64,000 nucleotides of DNA from Pyrus communis (taxonomy: Eukaryota > Streptophyta > Magnoliopsida > Rosales > Rosaceae). The stretch covers positions 22,252,002 to 22,316,001 of the forward strand of contig NC_084813.1 in assembly GCF_963583255.1 (NCBI RefSeq), read 5' to 3'. Positions 34,901 through 46,187 of this stretch are shown here, piece after piece. Positions within the stretch are counted from its first letter, which is position 1. Each line of letters starts with the position of its first letter. Under the pieces are notes generated by a model. It ran no database searches and was not told the origin of the DNA. It saw only the letters and a list, made by a program, of their open reading frames with translations. The position numbers were made by a program, and so were the translations under genes.

Positions 34901-36527
34901 TCCTCACTCATGCACGTATTTTAGTATTCCCAGAAGATAGTGGTAATCATAAATTTTAGTGATGTTTCTTGAATGGTATGGGATGCATGTTGATGCAAAT
35001 GTTAGGGTGATTACATACGTTTCACGACGAAAGGAACCTCATGAAATGAATTACCCTACTGGTGATTTGGAAGTCATGATTACCATTCTTGCTGTGAAGT
35101 TATGAAGACATTATTTGTGGTAAGAATGCAAGATTTTTACGAATCCAAAAAGTCTCCAATATCCATTACTTGGAAGGATTTTGATATAAGGCAGCGAAGG
35201 TGGATTGAATTGTTTAATGAACATGATTGTACGACCAGGGTGATTGTAAAATTGTTCTAGCTGATGCACTTGGTGAAAAGACGGTGGTAAGAGTTGATGT
35301 CTGGCACGCTTGCCAAGATTGTCTTCTTGTGGATTGGAAATCAACTGAAGTAAAGTTGAGAATAAAAGATTGAGAAGAAGTTGTAATTACTAATTTTCAA
35401 GTTAAGTCTTTTTAGTAAGGTCGTACTCAAGACTCAAATGGTTAACGAAGAAAATTAAGAATTAACCAAGGCAAAGAAAGAAGGGAAAAAGAAAGATTGC
35501 TGAGTTCGAGAATAGAATGGTTATGATTGAACTTGAGGTGATAGTTGATCAATGTACCAAGTTAGTACATTTACTCCAGTGTTGAGTAACAACCACAGTG
35601 CAACAGTACTTATATGTTTTATGGAGAAGAGATTAGGGTTACGGAACTGCTGAGTTTCTTAAGTATGTTGGTTGCGCAGTTTCCGATGTAACGCCATAAG
35701 GACCATGAAATGTGTCGATTTTTGTTGATTTGTGGAAGAAATACTTCTGGATAGAGAAGATTCGATCACGAAAGAGTTTTGGTAGGCCCTGAAATTATGG
35801 ATGAGTCTTCTCAAAGTATTCAGGTGATTAAGTTTAACCTGAGAGTAGCCAGGAATGGCAAAATAGATTAATAGTTGAACATGTCACTAATCGAGTGTTT
35901 AACGTAGATGATCTTATAATTTTGAAGTTTTCACTTTAGAAAAGTATGATACGGCTTGGAAAGGAAAGCAAATTAAGTCCTAAGTACCTCGGACTTTATG
36001 TGATCATCGAAGAGTAAGTGAAGTTGCTTGAATTACTTCCAGAGTTATTGTAAGAGCATGATGTGTTTCATGATTCAACATTTTTAGAAATTTCATCACG
36101 AAAAGAAATAGTGAGATTTGGAAAGGAGACAAAATAAGTCTTAAACACATCAGACCGTTTTTGACCACTAAAGGAATCGATGAAGTTGCATACAAGTGGT
36201 GATGTCTTCAGAATTGGCTAAGGTGCATAATGTATTATATTTCGATGCGTTGTCACTAGGTGGCAGATTCGTCACATAGAGTTCCGGTGCAACTGTTGAG
36301 AATTAATCCGGATTAAACTGGTTGAGGAACCAATGACGACTTTGGATTGGAAAAAGAATGTATTGAGAATTAAGACAGTGTAATTGGTAAAGAATTTGTG
36401 AAGAAAGCATTCAGTGGAAGAAATTACGTGGGAGAAGGAGAATCGGATGAGAGAGATTTATCCGAAGCTATTGTATGAGTTTAGATGATTAAGTTGGTTG
36501 TTGGAATTTCGGGGACGAAATTCTATA
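31903..36527 (+). pseudogene. decayed gag-pol region of the LTR element
   Basis: Recognisable pieces in order: a gag zinc-knuckle remnant CSRYKTKHFGKC (about 32816-32851), whose second cysteine is replaced by tyrosine; the protease-RT linker VKHLPDIFPENLPGLPPV (about 33999-34052); reverse-transcriptase pieces such as [10 protein letters not shown] and KFSKCQCWMNQVAFL; the RNase H lead-in FVKDFSVIALSLTRLL (about 34792); and faint integrase remnants after 35500. The stretch that should contain the catalytic (Y/F)xDD motif reads VVAIEKIDKTR, so the active site is missing. Many stop codons and frame changes lie between the pieces. No functional protein can be produced. Confidence 0.85.
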
Positions 36528-36539
36528 AGGAGGGAAGAT
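36528..36539 (+). other. polypurine tract
   Basis: AGGAGGGAAGAT directly precedes the 3' LTR and would prime plus-strand DNA synthesis. Confidence 0.85.
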
Positions 36540-38639
36540 TGTCACAACTCGTCCCGGATTTTTAATTCCGAGTACGTGAAGTTATGAAAATGCCCTTAAA
36601 CGGGACTAAGGGGCGTAAAATATGTTGTAACTTGATGATTTGGGGATTGGGTAGGATCCCACCTCCCTCAAATCTCTCCCCCATTTCTGCATCTTGTCTC
36701 TCTCTCTCCTCCCTCACAAACCTCTCATTCTCTGTAAGTTCTCTCTCTCTCCTTCGAACTCACACGGACCACCCACAAAATCACCCTAAAACTATACCAA
36801 CGAAGGATCTAAGACCACCATCGTACTCCTGAAGACCACACGAACACGATGGTACCAATTTCAGGTGAGTTTCACTTCGGAAAACTTGGATTTCAATTTC
36901 ACTGTGCGTGTGCACTGTTCATGCACACGTAAAACTTGATGTTTTCTGGGATTTTGAAGCTTGTAGGAAGCTTGGTGAGGTCCTAAGGAAGCTCGGAGTG
37001 CTTCGTTTGAAGGATTTGGACGTTGGGATCATGAATTGTAAGTTCGGCCGAATTTTCGTATTTTTGGAAAAATTTGATTCCGTTGTTTTTAGGCCCTAAA
37101 ACTAGTCCAACGTGGTAGATTATGATTAGGGCTTCATTTTGGTATAGATTACGTGAAAAATGGACGTAAGAACAAGAAGAATGACAAGTTCAAAGTTTGG
37201 CCGGAGCTTTCGGGGCTTTTTCCGGCGAATCCACGGCGAGTTAGGGGTCAAGGCAGGTATGGATCTGTTCGTCTCGTCAATACCTTCATTTTGATATATA
37301 GTACGTCGAAAATGGTTAAGAAATGAAGAAGTTATGACACTTTGAAGTTTACCCAGAAATTCCGGCAAAACACCCACCGCCGGCGAAACCAGTCCGGTGA
37401 CGCGAGGAAGAAGACGCGCGCGTGGGCAGCGCGTGAACAGGGCGCGTGGGGGCGCGTGAGAGCTCCAAATTGAGTTCTGAAAATTGTCACGCGTTCGTGA
37501 CGTCGTGTAGATCACCGTGGTATATTCATACACCCAAATTGAGCAACGTATGAGAAAGTTATGGATGAATGTTTGGTGTATGTGCGTTAAATAACGTCAA
37601 TTTGGTTACTTTTTGTATAGGTGAAAATTATACAGAGGAAGAATGTAACCAAGCTAGGGGAGGTTCAGGGACCTATGTGACGTCGATGTGATCAGTGAGT
37701 GGGCTTTTGTTTTTCGTATATACCTATATACATCTAAATTCCCAGAAATAGAATAGAAAAGGTTAATTGTTTTATGCCATGCATCATATGAATGTTGTTT
37801 ACGCAACATCGCATGTATTAGTAATGGCATACATATATATATATGTGTATTTGGTGCTGTGGACGCACAGGTAAGTGCCAGGTAAGCGGTATTCATGTGG
37901 TTATGCATTCCTGTTTATTATGCAATAGTAGTTTGAAATGCTTAGAGAGCTCATAATCTGCACCCCCGGTGTTAGTGCTCCCGCCCAGAGAGGGGCAGAG
38001 TCCTTCACGTGTATGTTCACCAGCACCACACGCTCGCCTTGGATCCAAGTTAGGTGCAAGCCTTGTCGTGCAGACCACATTAGGTGGTTCCGACTCGTAG
38101 GTGACCCGCGATTATTCGCACAGTCTTCACGTGATCGTAGCACTAGAGCGTATATATTACACCCAGTCCTGTCGTACAGACCACGTTAGGTGGTTCCGAC
38201 TCGTGTGCAGATTCAGATATTGAGTTGAGATTGGAGCTCTATCTGCAGCCGTACAGGTCACGTTAGGTGACCCCCGGCTGCCAGATTATATGTTATTGAT
38301 GTGAATTATGCTTGTTTTACGTATATATGTTTATTTTCTGGAAAGTATACTTGTTTTACGGCGAGGGGTTAGTATATTTAAAGAGAAAAGAAAGTTCTGA
38401 ATAAGTTCGTTTTGCTGACCCACTCAATTTTGTTTTGCGCCCCTCCAGGTTCAAGAATTGAAAAGGTGTGGTGACTACGAGGAAATTCAACGGTGTTCTG
38501 ACAGAATGGACCAAATGAGGACTCACCTTCGGGTGTTTCATCTTAGAAGTTGTATATTTTAAAGCTTCCGAACTGTGTAAATGGTTACGTCACTCTCACG
38601 TGACGGCCAGCATGCCCTCCTTAGGGACGGGGTGTGTCA
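36540..38639 (+). repeat. 3' LTR (2100 bp)
   Basis: Collinear with the 5' LTR apart from scattered substitutions, mostly C/T and G/A, and a deletion of about 85 bp at about 38314. Ends GTGTGTCA, followed by AGTAT. Confidence 0.95.
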
Positions 38640-38644
38640 AGTAT

Positions 38645-38790
38645 AATATCGTTAAGTTTTAAAAACAGTGTAGTACTGTTAAATTTCATAAACAGTGTAA
38701 TACCTTTAAGTTTCATAAACATTGTAGTAAGTTTCATAAACGGTGTTCTAAGTTTCATAAACAGTGTAGAAAGTTTCATAAACAGTTTGT
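38645..38790. repeat. minisatellite, unit 1 (split by the LTR element)
   Basis: Units of 21-28 bp built on AAGTTTCATAAACAGTGTA occur about six times here, plus one before the insertion at 29680-29701. Open frames across it give repeats of MKL with Thr/Phe and are artefacts. The uninterrupted counterpart is at 47085-47255. Confidence 0.85.
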
Positions 38791-38799
38791 GTAAGGTCG

Positions 38800-39780
38800 T
38801 GTGGGTCCGCACGTCAAATTTTTTTTTAATATTAAAATTATGTTTTTTTCATTAAATTAAGTTCTTTTGTCATTTTTGTTAAATTGAAGAGTTTTTCATT
38901 AAAATTTAAGTTTTTCTTCATTAAATAAAGGGCCTAATTGGATAAAGGTCCTTGTGGTGATAGAGTATTCGGAAGGAAGCCTCCGTGGTTAAAAAAAACT
39001 CAGATTTAAAACCCTGTGGCGAAGTTCGTTAGGATTTTAAGCCCCAAAACAAAATTTCCGTTAATTCTCCGTTAACTTCATTAGCCATGGCTCCACACTC
39101 AACGACCAAATTTCCTCCACTGCCACTGCCAGTTACGAAGCACCCAACGAAAGTTTGAAATCAACTTGATTGTTGCCTCCATGTGTTTGTTTGCACTGTT
39201 TTTTTTATTTGAATAGCTCCAATATCTCTACTAATTAATAAAACAATCATTGTCAACCAAAATTCTATGAAATTACTAGTTTAACCCTCTAATTAAAACA
39301 TAACATGAATAAGAAATATAGGGCAGAAATGTAATTTCACACAACCAAATTTTGCTGTTTTTTTTCTTTCAAAACCTCACTTACATGTAATCCTAACATA
39401 TTTCTAATTAAAAAAAAAAAAAAAAAAAAACTTCCCACTCCCACATTCTGTATTACTCTCTTCCTCTCTCCTTCTATTTCAAAAGCAAAAATAAAAAATT
39501 TTCTCACACACTTTATGTGTGCCCATATGCTAGTGTTTATTAATAGAGCAGCAAAACACCCTGCCCCATTTCACTTCAAAATTTCTTCCAAGTACAAAAA
39601 AATGCTCAAGAGTGTGTGTTTTGAGGTTAGGGTGTGATATCCACACGACCCTTTTTACTTCTCCCACATCTTTTTGGTTTTCGACCGTCAGATCGGATAA
39701 ATTGAAGAAAATCAACGGACAGAAATTAATAAAGGGTGTGTGAGAAGTAAAAAATGGTGTGTTGATAGCACACCCCTTTG
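38800..39780. other. duplicated non-coding stretch, unit 1
   Basis: No gene seen. A poly-A tract lies at 39411-39430. A short imperfect hairpin of the form GTGTGNNATCCACAC lies near 39630-39770. Near-identical sequence is at 47265-48247. Confidence 0.45.
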
Positions 39781-39799
39781 AGGTTTCCTGTAACAATTT

Positions 39800-40140
39800 T
39801 CAACTAAAACCAAAGAAACTGAAACCTGCACCATAATCCAGAGAAATGGCTTATACTTTTCCATTCTTGAAAATTCTTGATAAATATAGGCAGCTACTAA
39901 TGGCAGTTGTCCAATCAAGCTAAGTGAATCCTCAAAAGTTGGCTCCCTGTTACTTTGATTTATGTATCCGCTTTTCTTATGCTCTTTGGGATTCACTCTG
40001 GAGGGCCATAAGAAAAGTGGTAAACTGGGTCATTGAATGTGCTGTAATGGGCAGAGCATCAATGGCCTTATACGCATAATCTGAAACCACGGCACGAGTC
40101 CTCAGTTCCTTGGATCATGCATCTACTCTCTTTGCTAGGT
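39800..40140 (-). pseudogene. citrate synthase pseudogene, exon B fragment, unit 1
   Basis: On the minus strand the frame reads LRTRAVVSDYAYKAIDALP, then MTQFTTFLMALQSE, a stop in place of the Tyr of EAYEKG, KRIHKSK, a frame change, EPTFEDSLSLIGQLPLVAAY, another frame change, then IFKNGK and LDYGAGFSF. This is collinear with plant mitochondrial citrate synthase (CSY4 type), the first enzyme of the citric acid cycle. At least two stops and two frameshifts are present, and the catalytic His and Asp region downstream is absent. The same damage is seen in unit 2, so decay preceded the duplication. Confidence 0.85.
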
Positions 40141-40369
40141 ACCTTTCTTGTTTATTTTTTATTTTTATTTTTTTTAACAATTATTTGGACAATTCAAGTT
40201 CCTCCATTAACAAAGCGCACAGAAAGGTGCATGAAGTTTGTGACAGACAAATATGACATAAAATGAAATGAAATAAAATAGTTATGAGAGACGGGGAAGG
40301 GAAGATTAGATGGTTGTAGCACTGCCGGAGAAGCAAACTAAATTTGCCCCTGAAATCTAATAATTATAA

Positions 40370-40994
40370 TCAGGTCCTTTTGGCGAAGTCACCCGTTTCA
40401 TCGTCGTCCCTATCGATTCCTTCCAATGTATCATCCAGGCCAAAGCCAGGTTTGTTCTCTCCAAATGGAGCATCAGGGGTGCCGAAGCTGTTGTCACCAT
40501 CAACACCGTGATGAAATTGAGATTCCACTATAAAACCAATTGGCAATATGAGGATTAGCCCAAGATCATATAAGCACATAGCAAACCTTGTCCCTCACCG
40601 ATGTGGGACAACTCTCAACACGCCCCCGCACGTGTGGCGGATTTTCAAGCCTACACGTGGACAACAACTGGGTGACGTGGAGCGCGTGTGGCCGTTTGGC
40701 TTCACACGAGGACAACCCGCTCTGATACCATGATGAAATTGAGGTTCCACCATAAAACCAATTGGCAATATGAGGAGTAGCCCAAGATCATATAAGCACA
40801 TAGAAAACCTTGTCCCTCACCGATGTGGGACAACTCTCAACACACCGAAGTTATCCCCAGCACCAACACCAGTACCTTCCTGGTTAGAAGTAGCCACAGA
40901 AGACCCTCAGGCAAAGGTTCTCCACCTGGCTTTGCAGCTAGTAATACTTTCTCGCATTCTAGAATTGACAAACTCTGAAGCGAATTCCCTCTAA
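40370..40994 (-). pseudogene. citrate synthase exon A fragment joined to a Gly/Asp-rich frame, unit 1 (split by a TRIM)
   Basis: On the minus strand [20 protein letters not shown], then LWLLLTRKV (about 40975-40880), matches the citrate synthase segment just before exon B. After it, another frame reads a repeat GVGAGDNFG and a Gly/Asp-rich tail with [17 protein letters not shown] down to about 40373. I could not identify that second part. A TRIM at 40509-40842 separates the two parts in this copy; unit 2 shows them joined. Confidence 0.7.
40509..40842 (-). mobile_element. TRIM (terminal-repeat retrotransposon in miniature), 334 bp
   Basis: Two 112 bp direct repeats (40509-40620 and 40731-40842) enclose 110 bp. 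Read on the minus strand each repeat starts TGTTGAGAGTTGTCCCACA and ends TTTCATCA. A primer-binding site TGGTATCAGAGC (40730-40719) directly follows the first repeat, and a purine-rich GCGGGGGCG precedes the second. The 5 bp sequence CACCG flanks it (40504-40508 and 40843-40847). There is no coding capacity. The empty site is seen in unit 2 near 48975. Confidence 0.95.
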
Positions 40995-42741
40995 TTGAAA
41001 AAGAAAAAAGGAACTTAACGAAGAAGCTGACATAAATTTTAATTTTGGGTTTAATTTCTAATGGACTTCACTACAAGGATTTAAATTTGAATTTTTTTAC
41101 CATATGGGTGATCTTCCAAATACTTTATCACCACGAGAGCCATTTATCCAATTAGACCTAAATAAAGTTACGACGTGATTTTTATTAAAATAAATTTAGT
41201 CCAAACTCTTTTTATGAAAGTTCTATAAAGTATATTTACCGTGTTAAGTTTGAGTATAATGGTATCCCCATACAATAATTTTATATCATTTTAGTTAGAC
41301 TTACTTTGTTTCCATTTTACTTTCGTTGCTGTTTTTTCTTCACATATGCTTGATAAAATGGAAAATTATCAATAACTCCACCACACACTGCATCGTGTAC
41401 AGTATACTCTGCCTTTATAAAATGGAGAGATTGTGGACCATGCTTGACGAAGCCTCCCAAAAATTGACTTGTTCTGTTTTCATTGCTAGGGCCATATGAA
41501 TTTATGATTTTTAAGCCGATCACCTACTCCATCAACCATATTACCCGAGTTTGTTGTCTCAAGTAGGCACCATTCAGTGTGTATAAACAAAAAAATGTCT
41601 GATTACTCTGGTAGAGAATTCCAGTGGTGCGTAGAACGTTTAAGAAGGAGATGGGACATGACAGCTTAGCTGAACATCATCAGTGTGCAAGTCATCACAC
41701 CTTCCATTAATTTCGTTGCAGATTTGATTGGTGTGACTATAATGGCAACAACTAAATGTTAGGGTGTACGACCATTTAACATTTTGTGTCAATAAAACAA
41801 GGACATTAGAATAAAAATCTACCATGAAGACGCCGAGGACCACGAGACTTCTACTAGCGTAATTAGTCCAAACGCGTCCCTTACGCTTCCAGTTCTTGTT
41901 TCTAAGCTGTATGTGGTTTGGTTTCGGAACCTCGGCTAGGGTGCAGGACCAAAGCTGAACACTCAACTAATTACGGCTGTTTGGCCACTAGGTCGTTGGA
42001 ATACTAGTATACGAGCTATGATCAAGGGACGTCAATTAATTACTATCTTCAACAATGCATAATTTTTAACTTAATTGTTGGTAGGCCTATAAACAAGTCG
42101 GATTTAGTGAGTTTGGATCGGTTTTAACCTGATCCCTTAAAGTAACGGGTCAAACACAACTTGTTAATCTAATAGGTTACTTGTTTAACCCGCTGACCCG
42201 TTAACATTTTTTTTTGTTTTTTTTTTTAATTTTTAATTTTGCATTTCAAGTATTAACTTCCAGAGCTTCATTTAAAACCGCTTGTCATGATTTTCTGATG
42301 ACTATCTTCTTTTGGACCATCAGGACATGGTTTTAATTGCTAGGGCCGTATGAATTTATGATTTTTAAGCCGACCATCTACACCATCAACCATATTACAT
42401 GAGTTTGCGGTCTCAAAGTAGGCACCATTAAGTGTGTACAAAGACAACAATGTCTGATCACTCCTGTGGAGAATTCTAGTGGGGCGTAGAACGTGTAAGA
42501 AGAAGATGGGACATGACAGCTAAGAGCATCTCCAAAAGAGATGTCAAATTTTAAACATCAAAATTATAAGGTTTTAAAAAAAAAGTTTAATGTTGGAAAT
42601 CCAATGGTCTGTAAAATGTTGCAGCCAGTGGGTTGGTGGGGAAGCCTGACCATCGGGCTATTTAGCTTGGTGGAGGTGCTCTTATGGCCATCATGTCCTC
42701 ACTTAAACTGCACACAAAATTAATCTTCTTTTTCATCTCCA
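40995..42741. promoter_or_regulatory. 5' flank of BAHD copy 1
   Basis: No coding gene. Two paralogous blocks of about 150 bp (41505-41650 and 42355-42530), sharing CATCAACCATATTAC and GTGGAGAATTC with GGGACATGACAGCT, show that the promoter region is itself partly duplicated. Related blocks recur at 49.6, 50.5, 53.4 and 63.4 kb. Which part drives transcription cannot be read from the sequence. Confidence 0.55.
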
Positions 42742-44055
42742 ATGGCAAAACCAGGCTCGGTCAAAGTAGTTGAGGTTTGCAGTGTAGCTCCGAAACAAAG
42801 TTCAGGGCCAGACTCTGCCCACCCGGAGGATCTGTCTCTTCCTCTCACCTTTTTTGACCTCCATTGGCTAAGGTTTCCACCCTCTCAAAGCCTTTTCTTC
42901 TACGAAATGTCTTCATTCAACGCATCATATTTCTTTGATTCCATACTTCCGAAGCTCAAAACCTCGCTTTCCGCCACCCTCCAACATTTTGTACCTCTAG
43001 CAGGAAACCTCACCTGGCCTCTAGACTCCCCCGAACCCTTTCTCAGTTATCTCAAAGGCAACGCAATTATGCTAACAATCGCCGAGTCTGATGCTGATTT
43101 CCACCGTCTAGTTTCAAGCAACAACTTTGACATTTAAGTCAAAGAGTACCATCCTCTTGTACCCCAACTGGCAATGTCTCATGAAAAAGCTGCGGTGCTG
43201 GCATTGCAAATAACCATCTTTTCCAAGGGCGGTTTTTCGATTGGATCAGCTATTCACCATGCTGCCTCTGATGGCTTATCTACACTCTTGTTTTTCAAAA
43301 TTTGGGGTCACCTATGCAAACATGGAGGAGGAGAAGAAGGAGGATCACCACCTTTGCCAAGTTACGATAGAAAGGTCATCAAGGACCCAGTCGGGCTCAA
43401 AGAAATCTACTCAAACGACTGGTTAAGATTAGGTGGTCCAAACAATAGAAGCTTACTGCCTTTGGAAGTTAAACGTCCAGGAGACTCAATTCAAGGCACC
43501 TTCGAGTTCACGCGCGCGAAAATCGAAACCTTAAGGCGGTCAGCGATGAGGACTATGATGACAAAGAATAAGGAGCAAGGTGATCATTCAAAACTATTTC
43601 ATTTATCGACATTTTCGCTAACATGCACCTATACATGGGTTTGCTTAGTCAGGGCCGAGGAGACCAAAACAGAGAGAGTATTTTTCATCATTCCTGTGGA
43701 CTGCCGGTCACGCTTAGACCCTCCACTACCGCCAACTTATTTCGGGAACTGTATCGCAGGACATCTAGCAGTTGCGGAAACAAATGACTTATTGGGAGAA
43801 GATGGGATGTTTGTGGCCTTGAAAGCAATTAGCGACGTGATAAAAAGTTTGGACAAGACCCTTTTGGAGGGGGCAGAGACTTGGGTATCAAGAATGTTCA
43901 ATACACTGCAGCCCAATGCTGATAGAATAATTCCCGCTGCTGGTTCACCCCGATTTGAGTTTTATGATGCAGCTGATTTCGGATGGGGAAGACCAACAAA
44001 GCACGAGTTAGTTTCGATAGATAACACAGGGACAATGTGTACATACATGCTTTGA
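42742..44055 (+). pseudogene. BAHD acyltransferase copy 1: premature stop and lost C-terminus
   Basis: Collinear with the intact gene at 50835-52259. GAA is changed to TAA at 43135-43137 (codon 132), ending translation after 131 residues. The rest of the frame is open (HHAASD for the HxxxD motif, then YFGNC and DFGWG), but the reading runs into the duplicated solo LTR after Met432, adding CTYML and a stop at 44053. The last 42 residues of the family are missing. It retains the family-typical YFGNC, while the intact copy has YFGSC. The frame is otherwise undamaged, so the break looks recent. Confidence 0.93.
44039..44039. other. tandem-duplication junction
   Basis: Bases up to 44038 match the BAHD gene up to 52131. 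Bases from 44040 match the solo LTR from 26641. The single G at 44039 fits neither parent, so it is a one-base filler, with no appreciable shared sequence at the join. Confidence 0.9.
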
Positions 44056-45147
44056 AGGTTAGGCTTTCCGAATACATATTTTCCTTGTGATGTTCAAGTG
44101 AAAATGTATATCTAACATGCAACCCGTTTATGATGTTTACATCAAATATAAACATGCAAGGCTCATTAAGTTTTGTGAAAACCCTTTGAAAAACCATGCT
44201 ACCCTTAAGAGTATGATGTTCGCCTTAAGTGAACTTATAATTACTAATCACAAGAAGCCCTCCTCAATTCAAGGTGATGTTCCAACATAAATTGCATCAA
44301 ATTACTTGTCTAAAAACCCTAATGGTCGCAAATAACTAAGACAATTAAATAGTTTAATTGCAGTGATTAATAATTCAACGTAAACATGCATCCATTCATA
44401 AGCAAATTAATAAAATCAAATATTCATGCAATGGCTCAAGGTATCGCCCTAGCAAAAGAACTTAGCTATGAACAATCATAATAAAAACTAAAGAAAATAT
44501 CATTAAATAGAAAAATGATTGAAAACACCTTATAGGTAAAAAGTTTGAAGTTCTCCAAAATAATGCGCCTCCTTCTCCCTCGTAAAATCCTAATGGCTAA
44601 ATATCTTTATTTATATTACTAAAAAATAAAACCCTAAAAGGTCTTAGAATAAAACTAGGAAATAAAATAAGGATAACTATAAATTACATTCCTATTCTGA
44701 CTATGAAATCTACCCAGCACAGAGATAGCCACGTTTCTGAATCTTCAGAGCTCCAAAACAGGCCCAAAACGACTCAAACCAAATATTAGGACCTCCTCTT
44801 CAAGTTCCAAGAAGAACCCAAATCCAAAATCCATCATCTTCTAGCCCAAAAGTCGCAAATAAGCTCTGTAGCCCAATCTGCCAGCACTGCACGCTGCTCA
44901 TTTATTTCATCGCCATAATTAAACCGTTTGATAAAAAAGTATGAAACTTTGATACGAACACGTTGAAAGACTAACGAACATCCTCCAATTGGAATCACTC
45001 CAAAATTCATCCGTTTGAATACTTCAAGAGGAAGTCGAATGTCATACATTAAAAATATAATTCAAAGTATCAAAATTATACCAAAATAACCAATAATAAT
45101 TAAAATTAGGATAAAATATATGGTATAATATGGACTCATCACACAGT
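44040..45147. mobile_element. truncated solo LTR at the head of unit 2
   Basis: Near-identical to 26641-27731 and ends ATGGACTCATCA followed by the same CACAG. The first 338 bp of the LTR are missing because the duplication started inside it. Confidence 0.9.
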
Positions 45148-46079
45148 AAAAATACAACGCAGCTGATGGATTTCCCAAAAGAAATCCTCCTCCAAAATCC
45201 TTTTGAGAGTGCCTGTAAAATCACTATTCAACTTGCAAAGTGTCCTACAAACAGAGGCTCATATTATGATTTATAACGGTTATAGATTGATCATGTTGCC
45301 AACGTTTTAAGACAGATATGATCTATAGTTAGTTTCATGCGGGTTGCTTTGCTTTAAAAAGTCGAGACCATTACTCGTAGCCAATCCTATTAGGGGAGAA
45401 ACCCTAAAACTCCCACCATGTCTAGAAGAAGATCGATCGCCGCAGTCCAAGTCCAAGCGTAAGTATGGGCGTTATGGTCTGGCATTCGTTCCCTTTTTAC
45501 TGGCACACACGACATGATAATATTACCATACAATAAAGATAATATTACCATATCATGAAATCAAATGATGTCATTACTGGCACTCATAACATAATAATAT
45601 TACCATACAACAGAGATTGTTTAGCCATTTATAAAAAGATCTCAAGTTAGATTATCATAGATGACGAGTTTGATTCATAACTATGATTGACCCACTATGT
45701 TGCCCCAAATCCTTATCTTGTAATATCAGTGTATAAAACATTGGTCAAATTTAACTTTTAAAATTTAATATGGAATTGTCAATTTTTAGAGTTCAAACAT
45801 AAATTTTATATCTTCTAAACGTGAGATCCCCCCCTTAACTATATAACTCAAATTCATATATGAACCCAACTTTGCGAGAGCATTAAAATCGAGTCCACTG
45901 CAACTTACGACTCAAAAAAATTAGAAGTAGGTTATCTTAACCCAAAGGACGGACGACACCGTTTCATTCTCACTCCTGCACAGACGAAGGCACGGTATGA
46001 AACTCTTTTCCTCTCCTTCCAACCAGAGCAGCTTCTTTAGCTTTGGACTTCTAGAGAGAGAGATGGAGGAGTCAGACCG
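45148..46079. other. duplicated non-coding stretch, unit 2
   Basis: Counterpart of 27732-28668, with the same orphan exon-like ATG at about 45418 and no gene recognised. Confidence 0.4.
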
Positions 46080-46187
46080 ATGAAGAAACTACTCATACTC
46101 TACGCCACCCAAACCGGAAACGCCTTGGACGTCGCCGAGCGCAGAGGCTGCCCCATCCACCTTCTCTCCCTCGACAAATACGACGCT
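46080..46187 (+). pseudogene. first-exon fragment of diflavin oxidoreductase, unit 2
   Basis: Same sequence as at 28669-28776, with the flavodoxin loop TQTGNA and the donor site preserved and no later exons. Confidence 0.8.

Larger units (their letters stand above)
29702..38639 (+). mobile_element. Ty3/Gypsy-type LTR retrotransposon, degenerate interior, 8.94 kb
   Basis: Two long terminal repeats (29702-31887 and 36540-38639) begin TGTCACAAC and end GTGTGTCA. The whole is flanked by the 5 bp duplication AGTAT. A primer-binding site TGGTATCAGAGCC follows the left LTR and a purine tract AGGAGGGAAGAT precedes the right one. Pol-like order is reverse transcriptase, RNase H, then integrase remnants, which is the Gypsy order; the purine-tract context GGGGACGAAATTCT is typical of plant Gypsy elements. 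The interior (about 4.65 kb) is interrupted by many stops and shifts. It inserted into the minisatellite of duplication unit 1; unit 2 has the empty site. Confidence 0.95.
26641..44038. repeat. tandem duplication, unit 1 (with later insertions)
   Basis: Compared with unit 2, the same order of blocks is present: solo LTR remainder, diflavin-reductase exon, minisatellite, citrate synthase pieces, BAHD 5' flank and BAHD gene. Subtracting the LTR element (8943 bp with one target duplication) and the TRIM (339 bp likewise) leaves about 8.12 kb, matching 8.09 kb in unit 2. Differences between the units are scattered single bases and small indels. Confidence 0.95.
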
